A stretch of 64,000 nt of DNA, taken from the NCBI GenBank assembly GCA_022457065.1, contig JAJGBQ010000003.1, positions 3,162,001 through 3,226,000 on the forward strand. Direction: 5' to 3'. Numbering within the stretch: the stretch's first letter is position 1; every line of letters begins with the position of its first letter. The DNA is from Curvularia sp. ZM96 (taxonomy: Eukaryota; Ascomycota; Dothideomycetes; Pleosporales; Pleosporaceae). This document shows positions 10,960 through 21,536 of the stretch, in pieces. The position numbers were made by a program, and so were the translations under genes. The notes beneath the pieces are model-generated. The model did not search any database. It was not told the DNA's origin and saw only the letters and a program-made list of their open reading frames with translations.

Positions 10960-11911
10960 AGCACCTAACGACGCTTGGCCCCCACGGTTTTGTGCTTCAG
11001 ATATGGTGGATGGTCTTACCTTGGTAGCTTAGGGTAAGATTGCCCCTGGGATTGGACCCGAGTCCACACGGATAGGGTCCTTGTGCGCGTTGCCGTTCCT
11101 ATGAGTGTGATATGCTATGCTTGTTGGTAGCAACAAGGGTGGTTGGTACTGAGAGATGAGATACCCATTGAGTCAGGAGGTGCTACTGCTCTGTCTTTGT
11201 CATACGCTATGCCTTTGGCCTATTTACAACCGTTCTTCATTGTCTCTTCATAGTTTCAGTAGCTTTCCATGTAGCCCAAGTTGTGTCGTCTAAGAGAAAT
11301 TTGAAAAGGGTATGGGATCAGCGTCGACCAATGCTGGGCTTGGATCCAATCACATGAACAACATGCCGTCGCTTTCGCAGTGAGGCTCCGCCGTCCTCAA
11401 GGGTACGTATACAGCACAAGTAAGCTCTGCGGCATGGCTACTCTCAACTTTCCATTTCCGTCTTGTATGCCTTTTGCATAGAAGCCGATGCACAATCCAG
11501 CCTTGTGCATAACAATATAGTGCCGAGAGAGTGCAGCCTCGAGGCCGGATAAAACCGCGCATTGTGACACTGGTTGCAGGTTGCATACCTAGTTTCTGCT
11601 CAAGCTGCAGCACCAGCGCATACTATGGATGCAGGCTCCTGCAAGTGATGGAGAGAATTGCGGGATGCCATGCGCTCTCACGCACATCCACGGGTGTGTC
11701 TGCTTTTGCCAAACTGCTGCCTGGCAAGCTCGCCCAGCACATGTATGTAAGATCCGACGAAGCGGCGAGCCACGCCTGGCAACCCCCGCCTCACGACTCT
11801 ACACGCCTTCTTCTCCACATAGCCTCCCATCCCTACGTTCGATTCAATTACGTCTGTGCTGATTTGCTTTTGTAAAAGCCCCCTAGTATTACAATTGCAC
11901 CCACAAACACG
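10960..11911. other. Intergenic region downstream of the RNA-binding protein gene
   Basis: It contains the 3' UTR of the glycine-rich protein gene and the promoter of the following hydrolase. No coding frame with convincing features is seen on either strand. Confidence 0.5.
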
Positions 11912-14317
11912 ATGAAAAGCTGGAGTGGGCCGGGCCATGCTGCCGCGCCTATCAAGCCTCGACGGCTTCGGACTTGCCGGACTGCCTTGTCTGCGACTTT
12001 CGTCACACTCGTGTGCCTCGCAGCCGTCGACACTATATTTCCTGCATTCAAGACGTGGCCCCTATCCTTGTTTGCGGAAGACAGGTCTACTTCACATGCC
12101 CTTGCCTTTGATTGGGATGAGGTATGTAGAGAGACCCTTTCTTGACAATCACATCCCATACACATGCACTTCTCAGACCGAATATCATCGAACCGCCAAG
12201 TCACACAGCAGACCGCTGTGCTAATCCGGGGCCACTTTGGCTTGAAGAGGGTTACATAGTGCAGAATTGTGCATACTGTATGACCTCGTTGACTTTTTTC
12301 TTTTACCGCATTGGGTGGCATAATTTTATTCAACGCCACTTCAACCAACATCGATCTCTTACCACAGTATACGCATCTGTGCGATCGAGCGACTGGCCGA
12401 ACCAAGTGATCGTAGACATGTGTCACAGAACTGACCAGCCATCAGATCTCAGCGAGCGAGCATCTCCAATTCCACAAATGCTTCGACGACTTTGAGTGTG
12501 CAAAACTCAAGGTGCCATTGGACTACTTCAATGGCACATACCCCGATCGTACTGTTAGCATCGCCATCACAAAGTTGCCTGCTGTAGTGCCAGTGAGCGA
12601 TCCACGTTATGGAGGACCTATCCTGATCAATCCTGGCGGTCCAGGGGGCCCAGGCACAGGGTTTGCGGTCCTTATAGGAAAAGCACTGCAGGAGATTGTT
12701 GACGCTAACGAGCCCCCGAACACTGCCCCTCCCGAAGCAAAGTACTTTGATGTCATTGGATTTGACCCTCGCGGAATGGGTCGGACGGAGCCAGTCGCTC
12801 AATGTATGCCAGATCGGCCTTCAGAGTGGTCTTGGGGTCTAAGAGAAAGCAACGAAGGCTTTCCGGGAAGCTCAGATGCAGCAGTTGAGAGGCTCTGGTC
12901 AATGACGCATGCTTTTGGAGCGTCTTGCAAACTTGCAGAGCAAGAGCAGCATGGCCCTGATATCAAGCAGTACATGTCCACAGCGTTTGTTGCTCGAGAC
13001 ATGCTGGAGATTACTGAGAGGCATGCCGAGTACGTGGCAAAGGAGGTAGGCCAGATTGCTGCCAAAAAGACTAGCAAACGACATGCGTCTCACAGCACTG
13101 CCTATGTTACGGGAGAAAGCAAATTACAATACTGGGGCTTCTCATACGGAACCTACCTCGGATCGACGTTTGCCTCCATGTTTCCCGATCGCGTCGGGCG
13201 TCTGATTCTTGATGGAGTCGTCAGTGAGTACGACTACAACCACTCTCTAGGAAACGGGAGTCTTGTGGACGCCGAAAAGGTTCTACAGTCGTTTTACACA
13301 TTCTGCTTCAACTCTGGTCCCTTCCAATGCCGGTTAGCAACTGAAAACTTTAGTGTTGCTGACATCGAGGAGCGCGTCCAGAAAATCGTCGGGTCACTAT
13401 ACCACGACCCGTTTCCGATAGTTTCGAGTAATGGACCTGACGTTCTCACATGGTCTGACATGAAGATGCTCATCATCAGCTCACTCTACCAACCTCCCGT
13501 CTTGTTTCCGTTCATTGACGGAATTCTCGCAGACATTGAAGCAGGAGGTGGCAGTCAACTCGACGCGCTTGCTCAAGCCTATCACTACACCCACGTATAC
13601 TCTTGCCCCGTTGACGGAGCCTCTGAACCTAATCTCCTGGAATCCCACATCGTCTCGCTCATCTCTGTGCTGTGCGGCGAGGGAGATGACCAGAGTGACC
13701 TCACCAAGGGGGAATTTGGCGAGTATTGGGAGCTGCTAGAATCCATATCCCCTACAGTCGGAGCATTTTGGTCTCTGCTGCGAATGCGCTGCGCAGGTTG
13801 GAAGATACGTGCAAACTACAGATTCAAAGGGCCGTTTGGTGCAAACACTTCGAATCCCATCCTATTCATTTCCAATACCGCCGACCCTGTTACTCCGCTT
13901 CGCAGCGGCCGGTACATGAGCAGTCTCTTTCCTGGAAGTGGCCTCCTGATCAGCGACCATGCGGGACATTGCACTCCCTCAACAAACAACAATTGCGTTT
14001 GGCAACATGTGAAGGCATATTTCCAAACGGGAGAGTTACCGCTACCAGGTACTGTGTGCATTCCGCCGTCTAGCCCGTTTTCACTCAATTCGACGAGTCC
14101 TGATTCGCCCTTCTATGATCCTTCGCTGGGTGATGCAAGGCTTGTGGTAGTTCAAGATGGAGACATGAATGCTAATCAGCGCCGTCTTCATGACGCCGGC
14201 GTCAGGCTACAGAAGAATGTTGCTGAGAGTGGGATGCTGGACGTCAATATGCCAGGCGGGGAGAAGATGAAGCGTATGCTACGATTTGCTATGAAGAATC
14301 GAGATGGAAGTCTCTAA
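11912..14317 (+). CDS. Membrane-anchored TAP-like alpha/beta hydrolase
   Basis: Probable serine hydrolase/peptidase of the tripeptidyl-aminopeptidase-like alpha/beta-hydrolase group. Exons are 11912-12121 and 12446-14317 (693 residues); the 324-bp intron is long for this window. An N-terminal hydrophobic segment (LSATFVTLVCLAAVD) after a basic stretch suggests a signal anchor with the catalytic domain outside the cytosol. The oxyanion region GGPGGPGTG is followed by the nucleophile elbow GFSYGTYLG (Ser about 303). Asp is in ISNTADPVTPL (about 550) and His in DHAGHCTPS (about 578), the latter in the C-terminal TAP-like domain. The first exon is supported by a phase-0 join WDE-ISASEHLQFHKC. The substrate cannot be inferred. 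Confidence 0.82.
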
Positions 14318-14684
14318 GCCAAAAACGCTATTCTCAGTCTACTTCATCTTCTTTTTCCTATTTCCCTATCACCTGATGTCGATAGACAAGAACGGCTCAA
14401 AGCCTGGTTTCTCAGTGGCATCACCACTTTCGTGTATTTTTTTTTCTCCCAATCTCATCTCAATCATCCACCTCAGAGCGGCACACGGAAACGAGAAATC
14501 ACCAAAGAGAAATAGTTCAGTAAGAAGAAGATTCTAAATATCGAAGAAAACCCAGCTTTTCGATCAACGCTTATGACCATGCCACACAAAAACTCGCTGT
14601 GCTATATAACCGCTCCCAATGCCGTAAAACCACACCACCATTTCCTCCTTCCCATATACACCCACCCCTTCTCTCCTCTCCCCC
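14318..14684. other. Convergent 3' intergenic region
   Basis: Between the hydrolase and a convergent small gene. It is T- and C-rich, with a strongly pyrimidine-rich strand around 14640-14700. No gene is visible. Confidence 0.55.
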
Positions 14685-15239
14685 TCAAATCCACCCCGCC
14701 GACCTCTCAAACGTCTTCCTCCTCTCCTCCATCCCAACCCTCCACCTAACCTTCTCCCCCAAAATCTGCACCTGCCTCTCATACTCCCAAACCGGCGTTT
14801 CGGCCCCCTTCAACCCAATAAACCTTGCAAACATTCTCATTTTGACTTTGAGCCTCTCGAGATCATCCAGTCGACACGCCGCAGGCAACGTCTGGTCTGT
14901 GTCGAGAAAAGGATGCGTCCAGTTCATGGTAGCCGGGTACGCGTGGGTCAAGTGTGAGGGCGAAGACTGCGAGTAGTAGGCGGCGAGGCGGTCGAGTTGG
15001 GGCTCGGTAAGGAGGAAGAGGGAGAGCATGGTGTTTGGGTAGTCGGGGGCTGGTAAGCCGGTTTCGGCGTGCACGATGGGAGCGAGGGTGAGGCGCATTT
15101 GGGAGAGTTTGGCGGCGAAGGCTGGGTTGCGGGGGGTGGTGGTTGTGCGTTTTTTGAGGCGTCGCTCGAAGAGGTTGGATGGAGGCTTGGTGCATTTGGG
15201 TATGCCGTTGGGATTTGGAGTTTTGTGCTGACGAGGCAT
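14685..15239 (-). CDS. Hypothetical protein, 184 residues
   Basis: Not recognised. A single-exon frame from an ATG at 15239 encodes a basic N-terminus (KPPSNLFERRLKKRTTTTPRN), then a more ordered region with LFLLTEPQLDRLAAYY, a Trp-containing NWTHPFLDTDQTLP string and a charged helical C-terminus (LERLKVKMRMFARFIGLKG). The composition is protein-like, with no stop-rich neighbours. An in-frame ATG at 15332 would add 31 residues, but the internal one fits the gene better. Two CACGTG boxes lie upstream (15594-15599 and 15705-15710). It could be a lineage-specific orphan. Confidence 0.6.
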   Translation of the reverse strand: MPRQHKTPNPNGIPKCTKPPSNLFERRLKKRTTTTPRNPAFAAKLSQMRLTLAPIVHAETGLPAPDYPNTMLSLFLLTEPQLDRLAAYYSQSSPSHLTHAYPATMNWTHPFLDTDQTLPAACRLDDLERLKVKMRMFARFIGLKGAETPVWEYERQVQILGEKVRWRVGMEERRKTFERSAGWI

Positions 15240-15885
15240 GGTTGGTGTGGTGTGGGGTGCGAGATGAGCTGGATACGCTGTCTGGTTGTCCTTTTTTCGG
15301 TCGTCCTGGAGTTTTGATGTTGTTTGAAACAAGATGAGCTTTGGTTAAATTAGGGGATATGCTTTTGCACGTATCTTGGTTTAGTGATCACAAGAACTGT
15401 GCAAGTGAATGAGGTTTGGAGGACATTGTAGTATATAAAGCACAATACAAACGGGACAAAGCATGGGCCAAGATGAAAGTGAGTGTTGTTGAATACTGCT
15501 CTTTGTTGTTATACAACGGCTTAAGACATTCCTTAGATGGGAAAGTTAGCAGTGAAAGGTAGATCTTTGTCTTTCCGCCCCGTCACGTGCGCATTGTGTC
15601 AAAACTTGTTGTAGGAAACTAAATTTACACAATGTTACATATTTTCATAGAAAAGGTGATGGCTGAAGTATCCGTGAGGTGCTCATCCCTGCGACACGCG
15701 TCGCCACGTGCTGCCTGACGATGCGCTCTATGAATACATAGCTCCCGCTGTATGCCCCAGAAGAGCCCGTTTCTAATAGCATCAAGTGTACTCTACGGGT
15801 GAGTCTCGAGTCTTAAGATGCTGCTGTTTTAGTCAGTCGGAGGTCTGAGGAAGGCCTTTAGTTAGATCAACGAAAAGACAGTGTC
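15240..15885. promoter_or_regulatory. Intergenic region with two CACGTG boxes
   Basis: Upstream of the small hypothetical gene and downstream of the MCY1-like gene. It holds a TATATAAAG-like string near 15433 and CACGTG palindromes at 15594-15599 and 15705-15710, possible bHLH-type sites. No open frame is convincing. Confidence 0.45.
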
Positions 15886-17428
15886 TCAAGCATCGATAAT
15901 GCTTTGTAGCGAAACGTCGTTCTCTGCGCCGCCAATAGGTTCTGTGCTCTTCCAAAACTTGCTCAAATGCCTTGCACCACTGGATAGTGTCAGTAATATG
16001 TTCAGTTGATAAGGAATGATCTTACCTGTCACAGAGAATGGTGACGATGCGGTGGCCTGGCCCAAGAGTCTTTGCGAGCTTTGTAGCAGCGACGCCTGCA
16101 CACATCAGCACTGTCTATATTTGAATGATTCATGACTTACAGTTCACAGCACTGGAGCTTCCCACAAAGATTCCGTCGTGTTCGACCAGCCACCGCGCCA
16201 TGGAGATGGCTTGATCGTCCGTCACTCTGATGGCATCGTCAATCAGTTCGCGGCCAATGTCGAAATTATGTGTCACTCTATTGATCCCAATGCCCTCAAC
16301 GATTGTATCCACTTGGTGTCTTCGCCGCGTTCCCTCTCTTTCCTTGGTATCAAACATAACACCATACTTGACGCGGTTGAATAAACCGCTACCTGGGGGG
16401 TCAGCAAGGACGACCTTGAGGTTAGGCAGCTTAGACTTCAAGAATATGGCGACGCCAGAGATTGTCCCGCCCGTACCCGCACCGCTAACGAAAGCATCTA
16501 GACGATGGCCGGTTTGGTCGTAGATCTCAGGCCCAGTGCCGGTAAAATGTGCACGCCAGTTGGCTTCTGTTTCGAACTGATCCGCGAAAAGACCCCGACC
16601 TGGCTTCTCAGCGCTCGCAGTGTGCTCCTCGGCTCGTGCTCTTGCGAGATTGACGAATTGTTTCTGGTCTACAATAGGTGCCGGTCGTACTCTCTCCACC
16701 TCAGCGCCGAGTTTTAGGAGAAGGTCGGATTTTTCAATTGCCATGTCATTTGGCATGCAGCTTCTAGTTGTTAGCTGGCGTCTTGTGTGCCAAATGACGA
16801 ACTGACATGTGTGCTTTATACCCCCTCGCTCTGCAGATTGCTGCTAACGAGATACCAGTGCTTCCCACTGTGCCTTCATAGATAGTATCACCCGAGTGTG
16901 GAACAAGAAGTCCCTTGCTCTCAGCCTTTGCAGTCATAAGTATGACCATACAACAATTTATTGCATAGATTTTTGGATCTTACCATTTCAATGATGCTAA
17001 GAGCCACCCGATCTTTGGGACTATTGCCCGCTCCATTCAGAAACTGGACATCACGCATTAGTAAGGCAGTATATGAGAAGCACAGGTTCCCATACCTCTG
17101 CTTTTGCTAGTATATCACAACCTGTAAATTCGGACAACGACTTGATCTTGATGAGAGGGGTGTTGCCAATACACCCCTCGATGCCCTCTTTGATGGCCCC
17201 TGTGCCTCGAGCCAGCGAACGCTCTACCTCCAAAAGGCCTTTTCTTAGTGCATCCAGATCATCTACTTTTGCCAGTTGTAAGAGCAGATTCTGCTGCTGC
17301 GCAAGGAGCGAATGGTCGTCGCCATCATTAATATTTTTTCCTGCAGATAGCCTTTTGTTATATGCAGTTGCCGCAGCTGCACCTAGCAGGAAGGCCCCTA
17401 ATATATAGTATTTTGAGCGATCCGACAT
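15886..17428 (-). CDS. MCY1: MCY1-like membrane-anchored cysteine synthase
   Basis: PLP-dependent fold-type II enzyme of the cysteine synthase/CBS family, related to yeast YGR012W (Mcy1) of the mitochondrial outer membrane. Exons on the minus strand are 17428-17096, 17043-16984, 16925-16807, 16760-16141, 16095-16026 and 15979-15886 (431 residues). Residues 7-23 form a hydrophobic segment (YILGAFLLGAAAATAY), consistent with an N-terminal outer-membrane anchor. The substrate string IGNTPLIKI is followed by the PLP lysine in GNSPKDRVA (about K121). The phosphate loop GAGTGGTISG and the SSSAVN string near the C-terminus are intact, with CDSGARHLSKFW at the end. The acceptors of exons 3 and 4 are weak (AAAG, GAAG). 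It is head-to-head with the methyltransferase gene. Confidence 0.87.
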
Positions 17429-17603
17429 AGTTGGCACATGGAAGATCGTTGGTCGCAGAAAAGATGTCGGAGGCGGAGTTTTGACAATTGCTGTGTCCGT
17501 CTTGGCATGACCGCCCGCAAAGCTCACTCACGTGTGCCCGCGCGAAGACTACCAGCGCCTCCAACGCCGTCGCGGACCGTCTCTGACGATTGTTTCGGCG
17601 CCA
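17429..17603. promoter_or_regulatory. 175-bp shared MCY1 / methyltransferase promoter with CACGTG
   Basis: A very short divergent promoter between two genes with likely mitochondrial products. A CACGTG palindrome lies at 17529-17534. Both genes have an additional in-frame ATG inside it (minus strand at 17527, plus strand at 17532), so start choice is not certain. Confidence 0.55.
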
Positions 17604-19202
17604 ATGGACTCCCCGCTCGTCGCCCAACTGTTTCGCCAGTTGTTCTCACACCGGGCGTCACAATGCCTTGCCCGCGACCATCGACCAGCTCTCGCAGCTG
17701 CCCGCATTCCGCACCACCAAAGACGAGGGAAAGCCACACGGTTGGGTGAGGGCGAGACAACACGGGAAAGCAGGTGGACTCCGAGGAAGAATGCGTTCCC
17801 TCATGAGAGGACTGAGGAATTTGAGAGATACCCAATGGTCACATCGGATATGCTGCGAAGTAGGAGGGAAAGACCGCGGAGAGTCAAGATGCTGCTACGG
17901 GACTTTATAGAGGGTAGGGAATTCGCCTTATTGAACAATTGAATATGCTAACCCTTCTTTCAGATAGCCTTTATAACCCAAACTATGGCTACTTTTCGAA
18001 ACAAGTCGTCATCTTCTCACCAGGCGATCCGTTCGACTTCAATACCATGAGCTCCGAACACGAATTCTTTCAGCAACTGAGGCATCGCTACACCGCTTTC
18101 GAAGATGAACTTGACTACCGAGAGCCAAATGACCTGCGACAACTGTGGCATACTCCTACCGAGCTCTTCTCTCCCTACTATGGCGAAGCGATTGCGCGGT
18201 ACCTCGTCGAAGACTACAAGTACAACTTCTATCCATATCACGACTTGAACATATATGAGATGGGAGCGGGAAATGGAACCATGATGCTGAATATTCTCGA
18301 CTTTATCAGGGATGTGCATCCTGAAGTGTACGAACGGACAAAGTACAAGATCATCGAGATTTCTAGTCAACTTGCCGATCTGCAACAGAAGGGCCTGGGT
18401 CACTCCGCCTATGCAAGAGGTCATGCCGACAGAGTGGAGATTGTCAACCGCAGCATCTTTGACTGGAATATCTATATCTCTTCCCCGTGCTACTTCCTGG
18501 CGCTCGAGGTTTTTGACAATTTCGCCCACGATGCGCTGAAGTACGACCTTGAGACTGGTCTGCCCTATCAATCGCACGTCGTTATAGATCCCCGGGGCGA
18601 GCTTTTTGAGTACTACTCTCGAACCATCGACCCCCTTGTGAGCCAGTTCCTGGAACGCAGGCATGCTGCATGCACGTCATACCGGCACCCGCTTCAAGGT
18701 TCGCGATTTATGCACAATCTGAGGAGCCTGATACCATTCCGCTCCAACATGAGCATGCCAGAGTACATCCCCACAAGACTCATGCAGTTCTTCTACACAT
18801 TGTACGAGAAATTCCCAAATCACAAGCTGGTCAGCAGTGACTTCCATAAGCTTGGTGACACTGTCGAAGGCATCAATGCTCCAGTTGTGCAGACTAGGTA
18901 CAAGAGACAGATGATTCCCGTCTCTACGCCTCTTGTAAGTTGATTGCTCTCGCCGGACTCTTTATCAAAGCATCTGTGCTAACAATACCTAGGTCCACCA
19001 AGGTTACTTCGACATTCTCTTTCCTACAGACTTCGAAGTCATGGAACCAATGTACACAGCCATCACGGGGCGCTTTGCACGCACCTATCTTCACGAAGAC
19101 TTCATGGCCGGCAGAGCAGACATTGCAGAGACGACTACAAAGAACGGGGACAATCCGTTGTTGAGCTGGTACAAGAACGCAAGTGTCATGATTACGGTGT
19201 AA
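17604..19202 (+). CDS. NDUFAF7-like SAM-dependent methyltransferase
   Basis: Likely mitochondrial protein arginine methyltransferase of the NDUFAF7/DUF185 family, whose known members act in complex I assembly. Exons are 17604-17913, 17964-18934 and 18993-19202 (496 residues). Intron 1 joins RDFIE to DSLYNPNYGYFSKQ, the family's start-of-domain string. Motif I is IYEMGAGNGTMM, and the family-specific post-motif ALEVFDNFAHD follows. The N-terminal ~95 residues are Arg-rich with few acidic residues at the start, compatible with a targeting peptide. The start at 17604 was chosen over an in-frame ATG at 17532. The exact substrate is inferred from the family only. Confidence 0.8.
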
Positions 19203-19284
19203 AGCATCACAACTGGACACCAGTTTGGCCAGCATAAGTATGTAGGATTGTAAATTCGAAGATACTAGTATTCACTGGCAACTG

Positions 19285-20332
19285 CTATTCGGGCTCTTGG
19301 TCCTTCCACCGGTCCATTACAGCATTAACATCCATTTCACAGACCTCGGCATGTTTCAGCACAGCATGTGCCTTTTTCACAACAGGCGCATCAATCATCT
19401 TACCATCCAGCGTCCATGCTCCTCGACCTGCTTGACTGGCTTTCTCATCTGCAATGGCTACCCTTGCAGCCCATTCGAGCTCTTTTTCCCCAGGGCTGAA
19501 AGCCTTATGACATACAGCAACTTGGCTGGGGTGTATACATTGCTTGCCATTGAAGCCCAAGCCCTTGCCATTCAGACACTCTTCCTCCAATGTCTTCAAT
19601 CCCTCTTCACCCTTGTAGCTCGTGCAGACCAGATCAATCGTACTCGGCAGTTCAGCCGCGCGCGCTGCTGTCGCAATCGCACTTCGCGCATACAAGAATT
19701 CGGTCAAAGACGGGGTGCGGGTGAGACTCATATCCTTTGCAAAGTCCTCAGCTGCAAAGACCAGACCCGAGATGTAGGGCGAGGCGGCGCATATCGAACT
19801 CAGGTTCTGGATCGCTTTTGCACTCTCGATCAGCGCTATTATGCGCAACGGCTCCCTGTCTCCTTTCTTGTCGCCGCTTGGGTGCCGCTCTGGACTCAAA
19901 TGCCTTATCACATCTGTAACGAAGTGCAGGTCTGCTGCGCTTTGACACTTGGGCAGCATGATGGCGTCGAGGTACTGGCCCTTAAGAACCTCTGTCAAGT
20001 CGTCTAGGGCGAGACCTGTGTCGACGCTGTTTATCCTCACACACATCTCTTTTATGCCCGCGGGTCGCTGCTTGTTCAGGATGTCGCGGAGGTTTGCGCG
20101 CGCGGCGGGCTTCATGTGCGGCGCGACGCTGTCTTCGAGGTCGTAGGTTACATTGTCGGCTTGCATGGCGAAGGACTTTTCCAACATCTTCTTTGAAGAC
20201 GCGGGGACTGCATGGTAGTGTGTTGGTATAGAGCCATCGCGGTGGTGCTGTGGACGAGGTGGATAATTGGTGATGGAGATTGCGTATTCACATACCGTAC
20301 ATGCAGGCCCTCCGAATGATGGGCGCTGCCAT
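19285..20332 (-). CDS. CitE/CLYBL-like acyl-CoA lyase
   Basis: Member of the HpcH/HpaI aldolase family close to citrate lyase beta-like proteins; human CLYBL is a mitochondrial citramalyl-CoA lyase. Exons on the minus strand are 20332-20296 and 20207-19285 (319 residues). The tiny first exon gives MAAPIIRRACMY and joins to VPASSKKMLEKS, the conserved N-terminal strand. The family strings NVTYDLEDSVAPHMK, ALIESAKAI and VFAAEDFAKDM contain the expected acidic metal and substrate residues, and NGKQCIHPSQV is present near the C-terminus. The actual acyl-CoA substrate is not known for the fungal proteins. It is divergent from TVP23 over 289 bp. Confidence 0.86.
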
Positions 20333-20621
20333 TGTAGTTGACTTGTCTATGTAACCGATTATTTGAATTGAGACACCGCAGTGAAACGGAAGTAAAAGCG
20401 ATGCAATTGCATCGCAGTCGTCGCCTCCATACCTCGGATGCTCCGCGAGGACCCTTATGACGTGCGGGGGGTGGGTACGACCGTGGGAGCCATCTCAAAC
20501 GCCGATGGCCGACGCGTCGTTGGATGTGGGAAAGCCACGTGAAGCTCATCTTACATCTGTTCTTGAAATCCAGCTCTCCAACGACAATAACTCTTCGCGC
20601 GCATAGTAAAAAAAAAGGACA
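20333..20621. promoter_or_regulatory. Shared CLYBL-like / TVP23 promoter
   Basis: A 289-bp divergent promoter with a CACGTG palindrome at 20536-20541 and an A-rich tract directly before the TVP23 start. No coding signal. Confidence 0.5.
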
Positions 20622-21366
20622 ATGGAGACCGCACAGCAAGAGCCAGCGCCCGGCTCGCTGAGCTGGAGACTTAGCAGCCATCCCATCACGCTGCTTACCT
20701 TTCTCTTCTTCCGCATATGTACGTTCAAGCCAACATGCCTAGTATAACAAGCTCCCCATATACAGCGCCTCTCAAAACACAAACAAAAGCTAACCTGTAT
20801 TCTCTCCGCCAGCCTCCCTCCTCGTCTACCTCCTCGGCCTCCGCCTTCTGACCTCCAACTTTGTCATGATCTTCATCATCACCATCCTGCTCCTCGCCAT
20901 GGACTTCTACTACCTCAAGAACATTGCCGGTCGCCGGCTCGTCGGGCTGCGCTGGTGGAACGAAGTCGACGCCAGTACAGGCGACGGGCGCTGGGTCTTT
21001 GAGAGCCTGGATCAGGACACGAGTTCGCGCCAGATCAATGCGACGGATAAGCGCTTCTTTTGGCTCGCGCTGTATGCGCAGCCGGTGCTATGGGTGCTGT
21101 TGGCCATTGTGGCGCTCGTCAGTCTGGAGTTTATCTGGCTGACGCTCGTGGGTGAGTGGAATTTGCGCTCTTCTATGGAATGAGAGATGGAGCGGCTGAC
21201 GTTTGACATAGCTATTGCGCTCGTTCTTACAATCACGAATACCCTCGCTTTCTCCCGTTGCGACAAGTTCAGCCAGGCTACGGGCTTTGCCTCGAATGCT
21301 ATGTATGGATCAGGTATTGCGAGGAATCTGGCTGGTGGCATGATCTCTGGGTTGTTCAGGCGGTGA
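20622..21366 (+). CDS. TVP23: Golgi membrane protein TVP23
   Basis: Conserved multi-pass membrane protein of late Golgi/endosome vesicles (FAM18 family), thought to act in vesicular trafficking. Exons are 20622-20718, 20813-21151 and 21212-21366 (196 residues). The strings SWRLSSHPITLLTFLFFR, FYYLKNIAGRRLVGLRWWN and AFSRCDKFSQ are the family's signatures. Four hydrophobic segments are visible: two near the N-terminus and two in the C-terminal half. The length matches yeast Tvp23 (199). Confidence 0.93.
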
Positions 21367-21536
21367 TGGTATACGAGATGGGGAAAGTTTATGGAGCCAA
21401 AAGGACAAGAGATAGTGTACCAATACGCGTAGGGGAATATTATTTTTTCACTTGGAGTCGCATGCACACATACCCGATATTCATCTATCAAGAACCTTGC
21501 AAGTTAATTGTTGTACTACAGAGTATAACTACCCGT

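Noticed and set aside
550..17428. Sulfur metabolism cluster (CYS3 plus MCY1-like)
   Set aside because: The two genes are separated by about 14 kb of unrelated genes, so proximity is probably chance.
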